From Fidelibacterota bacterium (GTDB lineage: Bacteria > Fidelibacterota > UBA2242 > JAFGTP01): a DNA stretch of 8,854 nt. Positions 1-6,613 of the stretch are shown piece by piece. The stretch spans positions 1-8,854 of the forward strand of contig JAIPJV010000069.1 of assembly GCA_021734005.1 (NCBI GenBank), written 5' to 3'. Position 1 is the first letter of the stretch; each line of letters begins with the position of its first letter. Made by a program: the position numbers and the translations under genes. Below the pieces are notes generated by a model that was not told the DNA's origin, made no database searches, and saw nothing but the letters and a program-made list of their open reading frames with translations.

Positions 1-7
1 TCTCCTT
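1..7 (-). promoter_or_regulatory. Possible ribosome binding site of a minus-strand gene beyond the left edge
   Basis: Read on the minus strand, the last bases of the window are GATAAGGAGA. The AAGGAGA is a near-ideal Shine-Dalgarno sequence, and it lies about 50 bases beyond the stop of the SMP-30-like gene. A start codon would fall just outside the window, so a further gene in the same direction, perhaps co-transcribed, is plausible. I see no clear intrinsic terminator between the stop at 60 and the edge, which fits read-through. The start codon cannot be seen, so this is an inference from a short motif. Confidence 0.35.
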
Positions 8-59
8 ATCAATTTTTGTAATTATTTGACAGGAGTTGATCAAAAAGGTTGTCATGAAA

Positions 60-905
60 TTAATAATTAATTTTGTAGATCATGACCCGATCGTCATGGA
101 AAGTGGGTATGAACAGGAGCCTTTCTGCTGGAATATATTCCAGATCGGCTGCATTGATACCTTCTTGAGTAGTATTGAGCAAGACTTTTTGATTGCCTTC
201 AGGTGTGATTAAAGTGGTTTGCCCCCGCCAGTTAGAAATAATAAAGTTGCCCTGGTGGTCAATTTTCAATCCATCAATTCCTGTTCCTGTTTTAGCGACC
301 ATTTCTATTTGTCCTGTTTCCAGGTTGGCGCGTTTGATTTTTTGATCACCAGAATTGCCAAAATAGAGAAATCCAGCATGGATTAATAAACCATTGGGCT
401 GGGATACCTGTTCTCCATGTAACCATTTTTCAATTTTTCTATTTTTGAGGCGATAGACAATGCTATTTTCAGGTGAGGAATCAGAAAAATAGATCACACC
501 ATTAGGATCAATAGCCAGATCATTTAAAAACTCAGCCTGTGAACAGGAATATGTTTCCTCAACTTTGGCTGAGTCAATATTTATGCCCACAATTCTATCA
601 ATATCGGTTACATATAAAATATTTCCGTGAATGCCAGCCCCTTTAGGAGCATTTAAACCAGTTACCCATTTTTTCTCAACTATATTGCCTTTTTTATCAA
701 TAATGGATATAAATCCTTTTCCGTCTTTTGCTGATGGATTGGCACCAATGTTGGAAACAAAAAGATAATCTCGAACTGGATCAAAATTAACTGACTCCGG
801 TGTTTCCAAAACCGCCCGAGTGGAGTCAATCATTTGCACATCAAAGTCCTGAGCTAATGTCACTGTGACCAGTATAATTAAAAATGATGATAGTAATTTT
901 TTCAT
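60..905 (-). CDS. Secreted SMP-30/gluconolactonase-like beta-propeller protein
   Basis: This 281-residue protein resembles the SMP-30/gluconolactonase/LRE-like six-bladed beta-propellers, metal-dependent enzymes that often hydrolyse sugar lactones or organophosphate-like esters. Residues 1-18 form a signal peptide (MKKLL, a hydrophobic core, then TLA before QD), so the mature protein is probably periplasmic or secreted. Positions matching the family's divalent-metal and substrate residues are present: E37 in PESV, N128 in LNDLAID, N171 in QPNGLL and D212 in GIDGLKID. Repeated blade motifs such as GNILYVTD, NGVIYFSDSS and GNFIISNW support the fold. The length is close to that of typical family members once the signal is removed. 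The start is supported by AAAGAGGTG with about 7 bases to the ATG. It lies downstream of a FadL-like gene but beyond that gene's terminator, so it is probably expressed separately. The substrate cannot be told from sequence; a non-enzymatic NHL-like propeller is the alternative. Confidence 0.85.
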   Translation of the reverse strand: MKKLLSSFLIILVTVTLAQDFDVQMIDSTRAVLETPESVNFDPVRDYLFVSNIGANPSAKDGKGFISIIDKKGNIVEKKWVTGLNAPKGAGIHGNILYVTDIDRIVGINIDSAKVEETYSCSQAEFLNDLAIDPNGVIYFSDSSPENSIVYRLKNRKIEKWLHGEQVSQPNGLLIHAGFLYFGNSGDQKIKRANLETGQIEMVAKTGTGIDGLKIDHQGNFIISNWRGQTTLITPEGNQKVLLNTTQEGINAADLEYIPAERLLFIPTFHDDRVMIYKINY

Positions 906-1063
906 TTTTGCACCTCTTTGTTATATTTTACAAATATCGATCGTAACCAATAAAGCCGGTAAAGAATTAAGAAAAATATGATATTTTGAAACGGTATTTA
1001 AATGTTACCAAAGAGTTACAAAGATTTCAAATTAAATTTTGAATTTTTCATGAAACAATAAAT
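906..1063 (-). promoter_or_regulatory. Upstream region of the SMP-30-like gene
   Basis: These 158 AT-rich bases lie between the terminator of the preceding gene and the SMP-30-like start, so the promoter of that gene should be here. On the minus strand a TTGGTT (about 950) followed 19 bases later by TATAAC (about 920-925) is the best sigma70-like pair I can find. The spacing is longer than ideal and the motif is weak. The ribosome binding site (AAAGAGGTG, 911-919) is clear. No small gene or convincing operator is visible. Confidence 0.35.
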
Positions 1064-1099
1064 AAAAAAACTCCCAGCCGCAAGACCGGGAGTTTTTTT
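1064..1099 (-). terminator. Intrinsic terminator of the FadL-like gene
   Basis: On the minus strand the sequence forms CTCCCGGTC, a TTGC loop and GGCTGGGAG: a nine-pair stem with two G-U wobbles, followed by seven T's. Seven A's precede it, so the stem can extend to about 16 pairs. It starts 45 bases past the stop codon of the FadL-like gene. Read on the plus strand, the two wobbles become A-C mismatches and only the outer five GC-rich pairs remain firm. The signal is therefore built for minus-strand transcription, consistent with the gene orientation on both sides. Confidence 0.9.
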
Positions 1100-1144
1100 A
1101 AAGGCTTTCAAACAATCTTTGAAGACCGTTTTATGTGAAATATA

Positions 1145-2671
1145 TTAGAAACTATATCCAACACCGAGTGAATAGTCAAGAGTTGTTTTATTATAAATTT
1201 CAGATTCATCACTATTTTCGCCTTCAATATAGAATGTGTTTAGAGCACCAAGGTCCAGTTTGAAATTTTCGGTTAATTTATAACCAAGACCAAATCCAAC
1301 TGTATGGGAATCAAGACCATAATCTAAGTCACTGCGATATTTAGGAGTTGCGGCTGTACCAGCGAATAAATAGCCACCACTCAAACATAGCTTATCATTA
1401 AGTGAATATTCCAGAGCCAGGCCGGCTTCCATACCATTATCAAGATTGTCTTCCCGACCATCCCAGTCAACATTAGTAGAAAAGTAATAATTTAGACTGG
1501 ATTCAAGTCTGATCTGGGGAGTCATCTGATAGGATACTCCAACTGCCAGAAGAGCCGGCATATCAGAACCAATTTCTACGCCATCTTCAAATTCCGGACG
1601 ACCGGTTGTATTGGTTTTTGTATCATTTTCCATTGTTAATTTTGTTATAGTCTCGTATCGAATACCAATGTTGAGATCTTCATTTGGTGAGTAGTTCACC
1701 CCAAAAATTCCTGTGAATCCATAGCCATAACGGGTAGCATCAAGATTTTTGTCTTCTAACATCATGCCATAATCGCCCATTTCTTCAGCAAGAGTGTAAT
1801 AGGTTGATTGCAAAGTAGAGACATCCATATTATCTACTTGAGTTTCAGGAACTCCTGCCTGGATAAGCCCACTTTTTATCTGGGTGGCCTGAGCCTCGGT
1901 AAGTTGTCCTGAACTTACCAGCTGAGAAAGAGTATAGCCTCCGGCATCGGCACTGATCAAGCTTTGTAAATTTTCACCACCAGTATTGAGTTGTGACTGA
2001 AGCCCGTAAAAATAATCAGTTCCCAGCATAAAGTCCTCACCACCACCAAAATTGAATTTTATATCTTTCAGATAACCTTCGTAAGCATTGGAAGCAGAAA
2101 CGTAGCGGGCGCCAGCATACAATGAAAGCTGTTCATTTAATTTATAAGAAACTCCGGATTGAAAACCTAGATATATGGAAGATCCTTCAAAACTTACATT
2201 ATATTTATAATCGGTAACAGACATTCCGTTTTGCTGGAACAAGGGAACTATTTGCGCAATTCCCTGCTCAAAAGAAGGCACGCCATCATCATAAACAGCA
2301 CTTCCACCACCGCCGATCGGCATGGCAGCAGCTGAAACAGCCCACTGGTCTTTCTTCAATGCCATGTAAAAGTTCGGAAATAACCAGGCCTTGACATCGC
2401 CTTCAAATTCACTCCGATTCATATTCAATCCATAATTAGCTTCTATGGATTTCAGCTGAAAAATTGATTGGTTACTAAGATAGGCGTGGAGGCCATTGTC
2501 CATTTTCATGATACCAGCCGGATTGAAATAGGCAGCATCAATACCTGTGGAAGCGTTTCTGTTAAGAGTCCGTACATAATAAGCACTCTGATTAGTGTTT
2601 GTAACCAGACCCCCGGCCAGAGCCATACTGACAATCATTACAACCACGACAAAAGTTTTTAGAATTTTCAT
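1145..2671 (-). CDS. FadL/OmpP1/TodX-family outer-membrane transport protein
   Basis: This is a predicted 14-stranded outer-membrane beta-barrel of the FadL family, which takes up long-chain fatty acids or other hydrophobic compounds. I chose the ATG at 2671 (508 residues) over the in-frame ATGs at 2677 and 2716. It starts a clean signal peptide (MKILKTFVVVVMIVSMALA) and has AAGGGGA 6 bases upstream, while the longer start would bury that signal. The mature N-terminus carries the family hallmark, with ASTGIDAAYFNPAG ending near residue 53, as in the N-terminal plug. Many alternating strands follow, and the C-terminus is LGVGYSF, the terminal phenylalanine expected for BAM insertion. Residues about 214-303 are not strand-like: they are Gln/Ser/Leu/Ala-rich and look helical, a large insert in an extracellular loop. 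The gene stands alone, with its own terminator and a striking palindrome upstream. The exact substrate is unknown. Confidence 0.88.
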   Translation of the reverse strand: MKILKTFVVVVMIVSMALAGGLVTNTNQSAYYVRTLNRNASTGIDAAYFNPAGIMKMDNGLHAYLSNQSIFQLKSIEANYGLNMNRSEFEGDVKAWLFPNFYMALKKDQWAVSAAAMPIGGGGSAVYDDGVPSFEQGIAQIVPLFQQNGMSVTDYKYNVSFEGSSIYLGFQSGVSYKLNEQLSLYAGARYVSASNAYEGYLKDIKFNFGGGEDFMLGTDYFYGLQSQLNTGGENLQSLISADAGGYTLSQLVSSGQLTEAQATQIKSGLIQAGVPETQVDNMDVSTLQSTYYTLAEEMGDYGMMLEDKNLDATRYGYGFTGIFGVNYSPNEDLNIGIRYETITKLTMENDTKTNTTGRPEFEDGVEIGSDMPALLAVGVSYQMTPQIRLESSLNYYFSTNVDWDGREDNLDNGMEAGLALEYSLNDKLCLSGGYLFAGTAATPKYRSDLDYGLDSHTVGFGLGYKLTENFKLDLGALNTFYIEGENSDESEIYNKTTLDYSLGVGYSF

Positions 2672-2677
2672 GATCAT

Positions 2678-2684
2678 TCCCCTT
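2678..2684 (-). promoter_or_regulatory. Ribosome binding site that fixes the FadL-like start
   Basis: AAGGGGA on the minus strand lies 6 bases before the ATG at 2671. It is only a base or so from the ATG at 2677 and lies inside the longer reading frame that starts at 2716. Only the 2671 start has workable spacing, and it is also the one that begins a signal peptide. Confidence 0.75.
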
Positions 2685-2730
2685 ATATTTAAAATTAACA
2701 ACACTTTCTGTATCAATCTAAATACTCAAT

Positions 2731-2749
2731 AAACTGGTTATACCAGTTT
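2731..2749. promoter_or_regulatory. Perfect 19-base palindrome, candidate FadR/GntR-type operator
   Basis: AAACTGGT-TAT-ACCAGTTT has two perfect 8-base arms around a 3-base centre. The core TGGT-N3-ACCA fits the TNGTNNNACNA pattern of FadR-subfamily GntR regulators. The inner 17 bases resemble the E. coli FadR site, recalled as roughly AACTGGTC-N-GACCAGTT. It sits 60 bases upstream of the FadL-like start codon. On the minus strand its centre contains TATAAC (2737-2742), which could serve as a -10 element, so a bound protein might block RNA polymerase. The upstream -35 candidate (TTAATC, 16 bases away) is weak. The palindrome itself is directly seen; identification as a FadR-type site is inference, and no regulator gene is in the window. 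Confidence 0.6.
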
Positions 2750-3050
2750 CGAAAAAACGATTAAAAATTTTGTTAATAACAATAAATATTAAGGAAAGAA
2801 ACCCTCGCCTACTAGTTTCTATCCTATCTGGTAATATAATATAAATCATTGAAGTTTGTAAAGGTTTTTTTATGAATAGATATTGTAACGGGGCTGGTCA
2901 GTATTTAATCTAATTAATCAGAATCCTAGAAAATTATCTTTTAGCATGAAATTTGCACTGATTATTTTAGGTGTTTGCTATTTTAGAATTGAACTGGTTA
3001 GTAATGTGTAAAGTGAAGTTAGCAAAGATGATAAAAGAGACAAAAATATT

Positions 3051-3079
3051 TTGAGTCTTTATATATAATTAAGGATTAT
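3051..3079 (+). promoter_or_regulatory. Weak candidate promoter of the tex operon
   Basis: TTGAGT (3051-3056) and GATTAT (3074-3079) are 17 bases apart, each matching four of six sigma70 consensus bases. A better isolated -10, TATAAT at 3064-3069, has no -35 partner at the right distance. A start in this area would leave a leader of roughly 65-80 bases before tex. The promoter rules of this organism are unknown, so this is only the best available candidate. Confidence 0.3.
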
Positions 3080-3150
3080 TTTTATCATATTTTTTATTAA
3101 CTTTCCCCTTGTTATTTATGAGAATTGAAAAATGAAACAGGTAGGTAAGA

Positions 3151-5319
3151 ATGGATTCACAGGAAATTTTTAAATTTGTAGCCCAAAAACTGGATTTTAA
3201 GTTCAAACAGGTCAAAAACTTGATGGACCTTCTGGATAATGATAATACTGTTCCTTTTATCTCCCGTTATAGGAAAGAAAAGACTGGACAGCTAAATGAA
3301 ACCGAGATTCGCAAAATCCAAAAAGCAGTTGAAAGCAAACGCAATTTGGAGGAAAAACGGGAAAAGGTTATCGAAAAAATTGATGAACAGGATAAACTTA
3401 CTCCCGAATTAAAAGAAAAGATCAAAGCCGCCAAAACGCTTCAGGAACTTGATGATATTTATCGGCCATATCGTCCGAAGAGAAGAACTAGAGGACAAAA
3501 AGCCCGCAAAAAAGGTCTCGAACCACTCGCCAATTTAATCCTACTGCAAAAAACTCACACAGGAGAACCGCAGGAATATGCTGCTAAGTTCATTGATAAG
3601 GAAAAAGGTGTTGAAAGCTCAGATGATGCTCTTCAAGGTGCCTGCGATATTGTGGCGGAAAAAATTTCCGACGATGCTGACCTGCGCAAAGAAATAAGGG
3701 AATATTCTTTTGAAAATGGATATGTGAATTCCACTGGCAAAAAAGAGCATCCTCAGGGTAAGTATGAAGTTTATAATGATTACAGTGAACCGGTTAGTAA
3801 AATTCCTTCCCATCGAATTCTGGCCATTAATCGTGGTGAAAATGAAGATTTTTTAAGAGTGAAAATTGATGTGGATATTGATTATATAATTGATACCATA
3901 AAAAATAAATATATTAGAGATAAAAAATCGATATTTACAGAACATTTTGAAGAGGCGATAGAAGATGGCTACAAGCGTTTGATTGCTCCGGCTATTGAGC
4001 GTGAAATCAGGAGTCATCTTGATGAAAAAGCAGAAAATAAGGCCATTAATGTATTCTCAGAAAATCTCAAAAATCTGCTCCTTCAGCCTCCTTTGAAAGA
4101 TAAAATTATCATGGGAATTGATCCCGGATTTCGCTCCGGCTGCAAAGTCGCTGTAATTGATAAAACAGGAAAATATCTGGAAGGCAAAACTATCTATCCT
4201 CATCCTCCCCAAAAACAGCGTGAAGAAGCCCTCGGGATTTTGGCTGAATTGATAGAAAAACACAATGTAAATTCCATTGCAATTGGAAATGGAACTGCCA
4301 GTAGAGAAACTGAACAACTTGTTGCTGATTTATTAAAGGACCTTAGAAAAGAGAATCTTGGTTATATAATTGTTAATGAAGCCGGAGCTTCCGTCTATTC
4401 AGCCTCGCCTTTGGCCCGCAAGGAATTTCCTGATCTGGAAGCAAGTATGCGGGGGAATATTTCTATTGCCCGCCGTTTGCTGGACCCTCTGGCAGAACTG
4501 GTTAAAATTAATCCCAAACATATTGGGGTGGGGCAATATCAACATGATGTTAACCAAAAAAATCTCCAGCAGGAATTACGCAATGTTGTAGAAGATTGTG
4601 TCAATAGTGTTGGTGTCAATTTAAATACGGCCTCGTCAGCATTGCTGCGCCATGTATCCGGCCTGACCACTCGATCAGCAAGTAATATTGTCAAATATCG
4701 GGAGGAAAAAGGCCAATTCCAGAATCGGGAAGAATTAAATCAGGTGCGGGGAATTGGAGTAAAAACTTTTGAACAGGCAGCCGGATTTCTGCGCGTACCA
4801 GAATCTGACAATCCTTTTGATAACACTTTTATCCATCCTGAATCCTATCAGGTTACCGAAAAACTTCTGGATAGATTTGATATCGGAAATGTCAAACTGG
4901 GTGGGAAGATAATTGATAAGAAGATAAAGCAAAGTGAAATGTCAGTTAGAGAACTGGCAAAAAAACTGGACATTGGTGAACCTACTCTTCGGGACATTAT
5001 CAAAAATCTGAAAAAACCCGGCCTGGATCCTAGAGATAATCTGCCTAAACCAATTCTAAGCCAAAAAGTTTTATCAATTGACGACCTGGAAGAAGGAATG
5101 ATATTAAAAGGAACAGTTCGGAATGTTGTCGATTTTGGCGCTTTTGTAGATATTGGTGTCAAACATGACGGACTGGTTCATATTAGCGAACTAGCCAATC
5201 AATTTGTCAAAGATCCGTCCGATTTTGTTTCTGTAGGTGATGTCGTTGATGTTGAAGTGCTCTCTATTGATGCTGAGCGGGGACGGATTGGGCTCAGTAT
5301 GAAAAGTGTAAAAAAGTGA
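3151..5319 (+). CDS. tex: Tex-family S1 RNA-binding protein (YhgF homologue)
   Basis: Tex is a conserved cytoplasmic nucleic-acid-binding protein, related to eukaryotic Spt6 and linked to transcription and RNA metabolism. The 722 residues cover the whole family architecture. The N-terminal Tex domain has TVPFISRYRKEKTG at about 33-46 and YRPYRPKRRTRGQKARKKG at about 105-125. A YqgF/RNase H-like domain starts at 319, with MGIDPGFRSGCK (D324). The conserved block FPDLEASMRGNISIARRL leads to GVGQYQHDVNQ near 456-466. Tandem helix-hairpin-helix motifs span 484-547 (GVNLNTASSALL, VRGIGVKTFEQA). IHPESY lies at about 561-566, and a C-terminal S1 domain covers 648-718 (GMILKGTVRNVVDFGAFVDIGV). The length is near the short end of the usual 720-780. 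The start has AGGTAGG about 5 bases upstream. It is the first gene of a tight plus-strand row, with the next start 4 bases after its stop. Confidence 0.97.
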   Translation: MDSQEIFKFVAQKLDFKFKQVKNLMDLLDNDNTVPFISRYRKEKTGQLNETEIRKIQKAVESKRNLEEKREKVIEKIDEQDKLTPELKEKIKAAKTLQELDDIYRPYRPKRRTRGQKARKKGLEPLANLILLQKTHTGEPQEYAAKFIDKEKGVESSDDALQGACDIVAEKISDDADLRKEIREYSFENGYVNSTGKKEHPQGKYEVYNDYSEPVSKIPSHRILAINRGENEDFLRVKIDVDIDYIIDTIKNKYIRDKKSIFTEHFEEAIEDGYKRLIAPAIEREIRSHLDEKAENKAINVFSENLKNLLLQPPLKDKIIMGIDPGFRSGCKVAVIDKTGKYLEGKTIYPHPPQKQREEALGILAELIEKHNVNSIAIGNGTASRETEQLVADLLKDLRKENLGYIIVNEAGASVYSASPLARKEFPDLEASMRGNISIARRLLDPLAELVKINPKHIGVGQYQHDVNQKNLQQELRNVVEDCVNSVGVNLNTASSALLRHVSGLTTRSASNIVKYREEKGQFQNREELNQVRGIGVKTFEQAAGFLRVPESDNPFDNTFIHPESYQVTEKLLDRFDIGNVKLGGKIIDKKIKQSEMSVRELAKKLDIGEPTLRDIIKNLKKPGLDPRDNLPKPILSQKVLSIDDLEEGMILKGTVRNVVDFGAFVDIGVKHDGLVHISELANQFVKDPSDFVSVGDVVDVEVLSIDAERGRIGLSMKSVKK

Positions 5320-5323
5320 ATAT

Positions 5324-6613
5324 ATGATTGAGATAAAGCAAGTTTTAGAAAATAGCATAGCCGAAGACCTGGGATTGGAACAGGGTGATAAAATTCTTTC
5401 GATTAATGGGAATCCTGTCGAAGATTTTTTGGATCTTCATTATTATGAAAGTGAACCTCTGCTAGTTTTAATTTTCCAGAAAGATGGGCAAAATTATGAA
5501 ATAGAAATCGAAAAGGAGCAAGGCCGGGCTCTGGGCATTACTCCTGACAAAGATGATATGACTACTTGCTCAAATAATTGCATTTTCTGTTTTATTAAGC
5601 AAAATCCACCAGGAATGCGCAGGCAGATCTATGTCTGTGATGAAGATTATCGCTATTCCTTTTTGCAGGGTAATTTTGTAACTCTGACTGATGCCCGCCA
5701 GGAAGATCTGGACAGAATTGCGAGGCAGAAGTTATCACCACTTTATATTTCGATTCATGCCACTGATCTTGAAGCCAGAAAGCAACTTTTTCAATTTGAA
5801 GATTATATTCCAGTTCTGAAAAAGCTGGAGTTTCTTGATCAACATAATATTGAAATGCACACCCAAATTGTTCTGGTTCCGGGTGTTAATGACGGCAAAA
5901 TTCTGGATAAAACAATTAGAGACCTCTACAATTTTAAAAATTCAATAAAATCAGTAGCCATTGTTCCAGTTGGTCTGACAAAACATCGCAAAAGATTGCC
6001 TCATATTGATCCAGTTGATAAAGAGCTGGCTGAAAAAGTTCTTGAAAAAGAAAAAAAATGGCAAAAAGAATACAGAAATAATGAAGGTCAAAATTTTGTT
6101 TATATTGCTGATGAAATCTATCTCCTTGCTGATGAAAAATTACCGGAAGATGAACATTATGCCGAATATTATCAGATAGAAAATGGCGTTGGACTTTCCC
6201 GAAAAAATGTTGATGCGATGCTGGAGAATATTCACAAATCAGATTATTCCATTCAATCACCAATCCGGGCTTTAATGGTATCTGGAGTATTAGGCAGTAA
6301 AGTACTCCGAGAATATGTATTGCCAGAACTGCAAAAATTGCAAAATCTGGATGTGGATATTCTGCCGATCAAAAATAATTTTTTTGGAGAATCGGTCACA
6401 GTCAGCGGACTCTTAACAGGACAGGATATAATTGATCAGGTCGCAGATCGGGCTTCCCAATATGATGCAGTTTTTCTGCCGCCCCGCTGTATAAATTATA
6501 ATGGTGTATTGCTTGATGATCTTACTCCGGATGAGATTGAGGAAATAATTGGAACGAAAGTCATTATTGCTGGTACAAATATATTGGAGAATATGAGTTA
6601 TGTCAAAAATTAA
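5324..6613 (+). CDS. DUF512 protein: PDZ domain plus radical-SAM-like Fe-S enzyme
   Basis: This 429-residue protein matches the DUF512 family along its whole length. Residues 1-65 form a PDZ-like domain (GLEQGDKILSINGNPVEDF). An iron-sulfur motif C82-X3-C86-X2-C89 (CSNNCIFC) follows, the radical SAM cluster pattern. Further family signatures are DEDYRYSFLQGNFVTLT (106-122), YISIHATD, QIVLVPGVNDG, VAIVPVGLTKHR, then in the DUF512 half ADEIYLLADEKLP, YQIENGVGLSR, FFGESVTVSGLLTGQD and LPPRCINYNGVLLDDLT. The catalysed reaction is not established as far as I know. C105, just before the DEDYR block, may be an extra cysteine compared with relatives I recall. It starts 4 bases after tex stops, with only a poor Shine-Dalgarno, so translational coupling to tex is likely. 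It overlaps der by 14 bases. Confidence 0.92.
   Translation: MIEIKQVLENSIAEDLGLEQGDKILSINGNPVEDFLDLHYYESEPLLVLIFQKDGQNYEIEIEKEQGRALGITPDKDDMTTCSNNCIFCFIKQNPPGMRRQIYVCDEDYRYSFLQGNFVTLTDARQEDLDRIARQKLSPLYISIHATDLEARKQLFQFEDYIPVLKKLEFLDQHNIEMHTQIVLVPGVNDGKILDKTIRDLYNFKNSIKSVAIVPVGLTKHRKRLPHIDPVDKELAEKVLEKEKKWQKEYRNNEGQNFVYIADEIYLLADEKLPEDEHYAEYYQIENGVGLSRKNVDAMLENIHKSDYSIQSPIRALMVSGVLGSKVLREYVLPELQKLQNLDVDILPIKNNFFGESVTVSGLLTGQDIIDQVADRASQYDAVFLPPRCINYNGVLLDDLTPDEIEEIIGTKVIIAGTNILENMSYVKN

Larger units (their letters stand above)
2672..3150. other. Divergent intergenic control region without a credible gene
   Basis: These 479 very AT-rich bases separate the minus-strand FadL-like gene from the plus-strand tex operon and must hold promoters for both. 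Besides the palindrome at 2731-2749 and the CTGGT half-sites listed separately, I see no tRNA, riboswitch-like fold or terminator. The few ATG-initiated frames are under 25 codons and lack convincing support. The left third holds the 5' leader of the FadL-like gene and the right 100 bases the probable tex promoter and leader. Confidence 0.6.

Noticed and set aside
1009..1025. GGTA/TACC inverted repeat around ATTTAAAT upstream of the SMP-30-like gene
   Set aside because: The outer arms are only four bases and are not centred on the inner palindrome; this is expected by chance in AT-rich DNA.
2468..2662. 64-codon plus-strand open frame
   Set aside because: It lies wholly antisense to the N-terminal part of the FadL-like gene and has no recognisable domain.
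2672..2716. Longer start for the FadL-like protein (523 residues)
   Set aside because: The extra 15 residues would precede a standard signal peptide, and the clear Shine-Dalgarno lies inside that extension with correct spacing only for the ATG at 2671.
2872..2913. Tiny plus-strand frame starting MNRYCNGAG, preceded by AAAGG
   Set aside because: It is only 13 codons long with no recognisable content, and the AAAGG match is too short to count as evidence.
2946..3011. 21-codon plus-strand frame starting MKFALIILGV, resembling a small membrane or leader peptide
   Set aside because: There is no Shine-Dalgarno before its ATG, it is very short, and a hydrophobic start arises easily in AT-rich DNA; nothing else supports translation.
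3132..3173. Short frame overlapping the tex start, a possible upstream regulatory peptide
   Set aside because: It is 13 codons, out of frame with tex, and shares the tex ribosome binding region; coincidence is the simplest reading.
4057..4317. 86-codon minus-strand frame within tex
   Set aside because: It lies entirely antisense to the conserved YqgF-like domain of tex, so it is a shadow frame.
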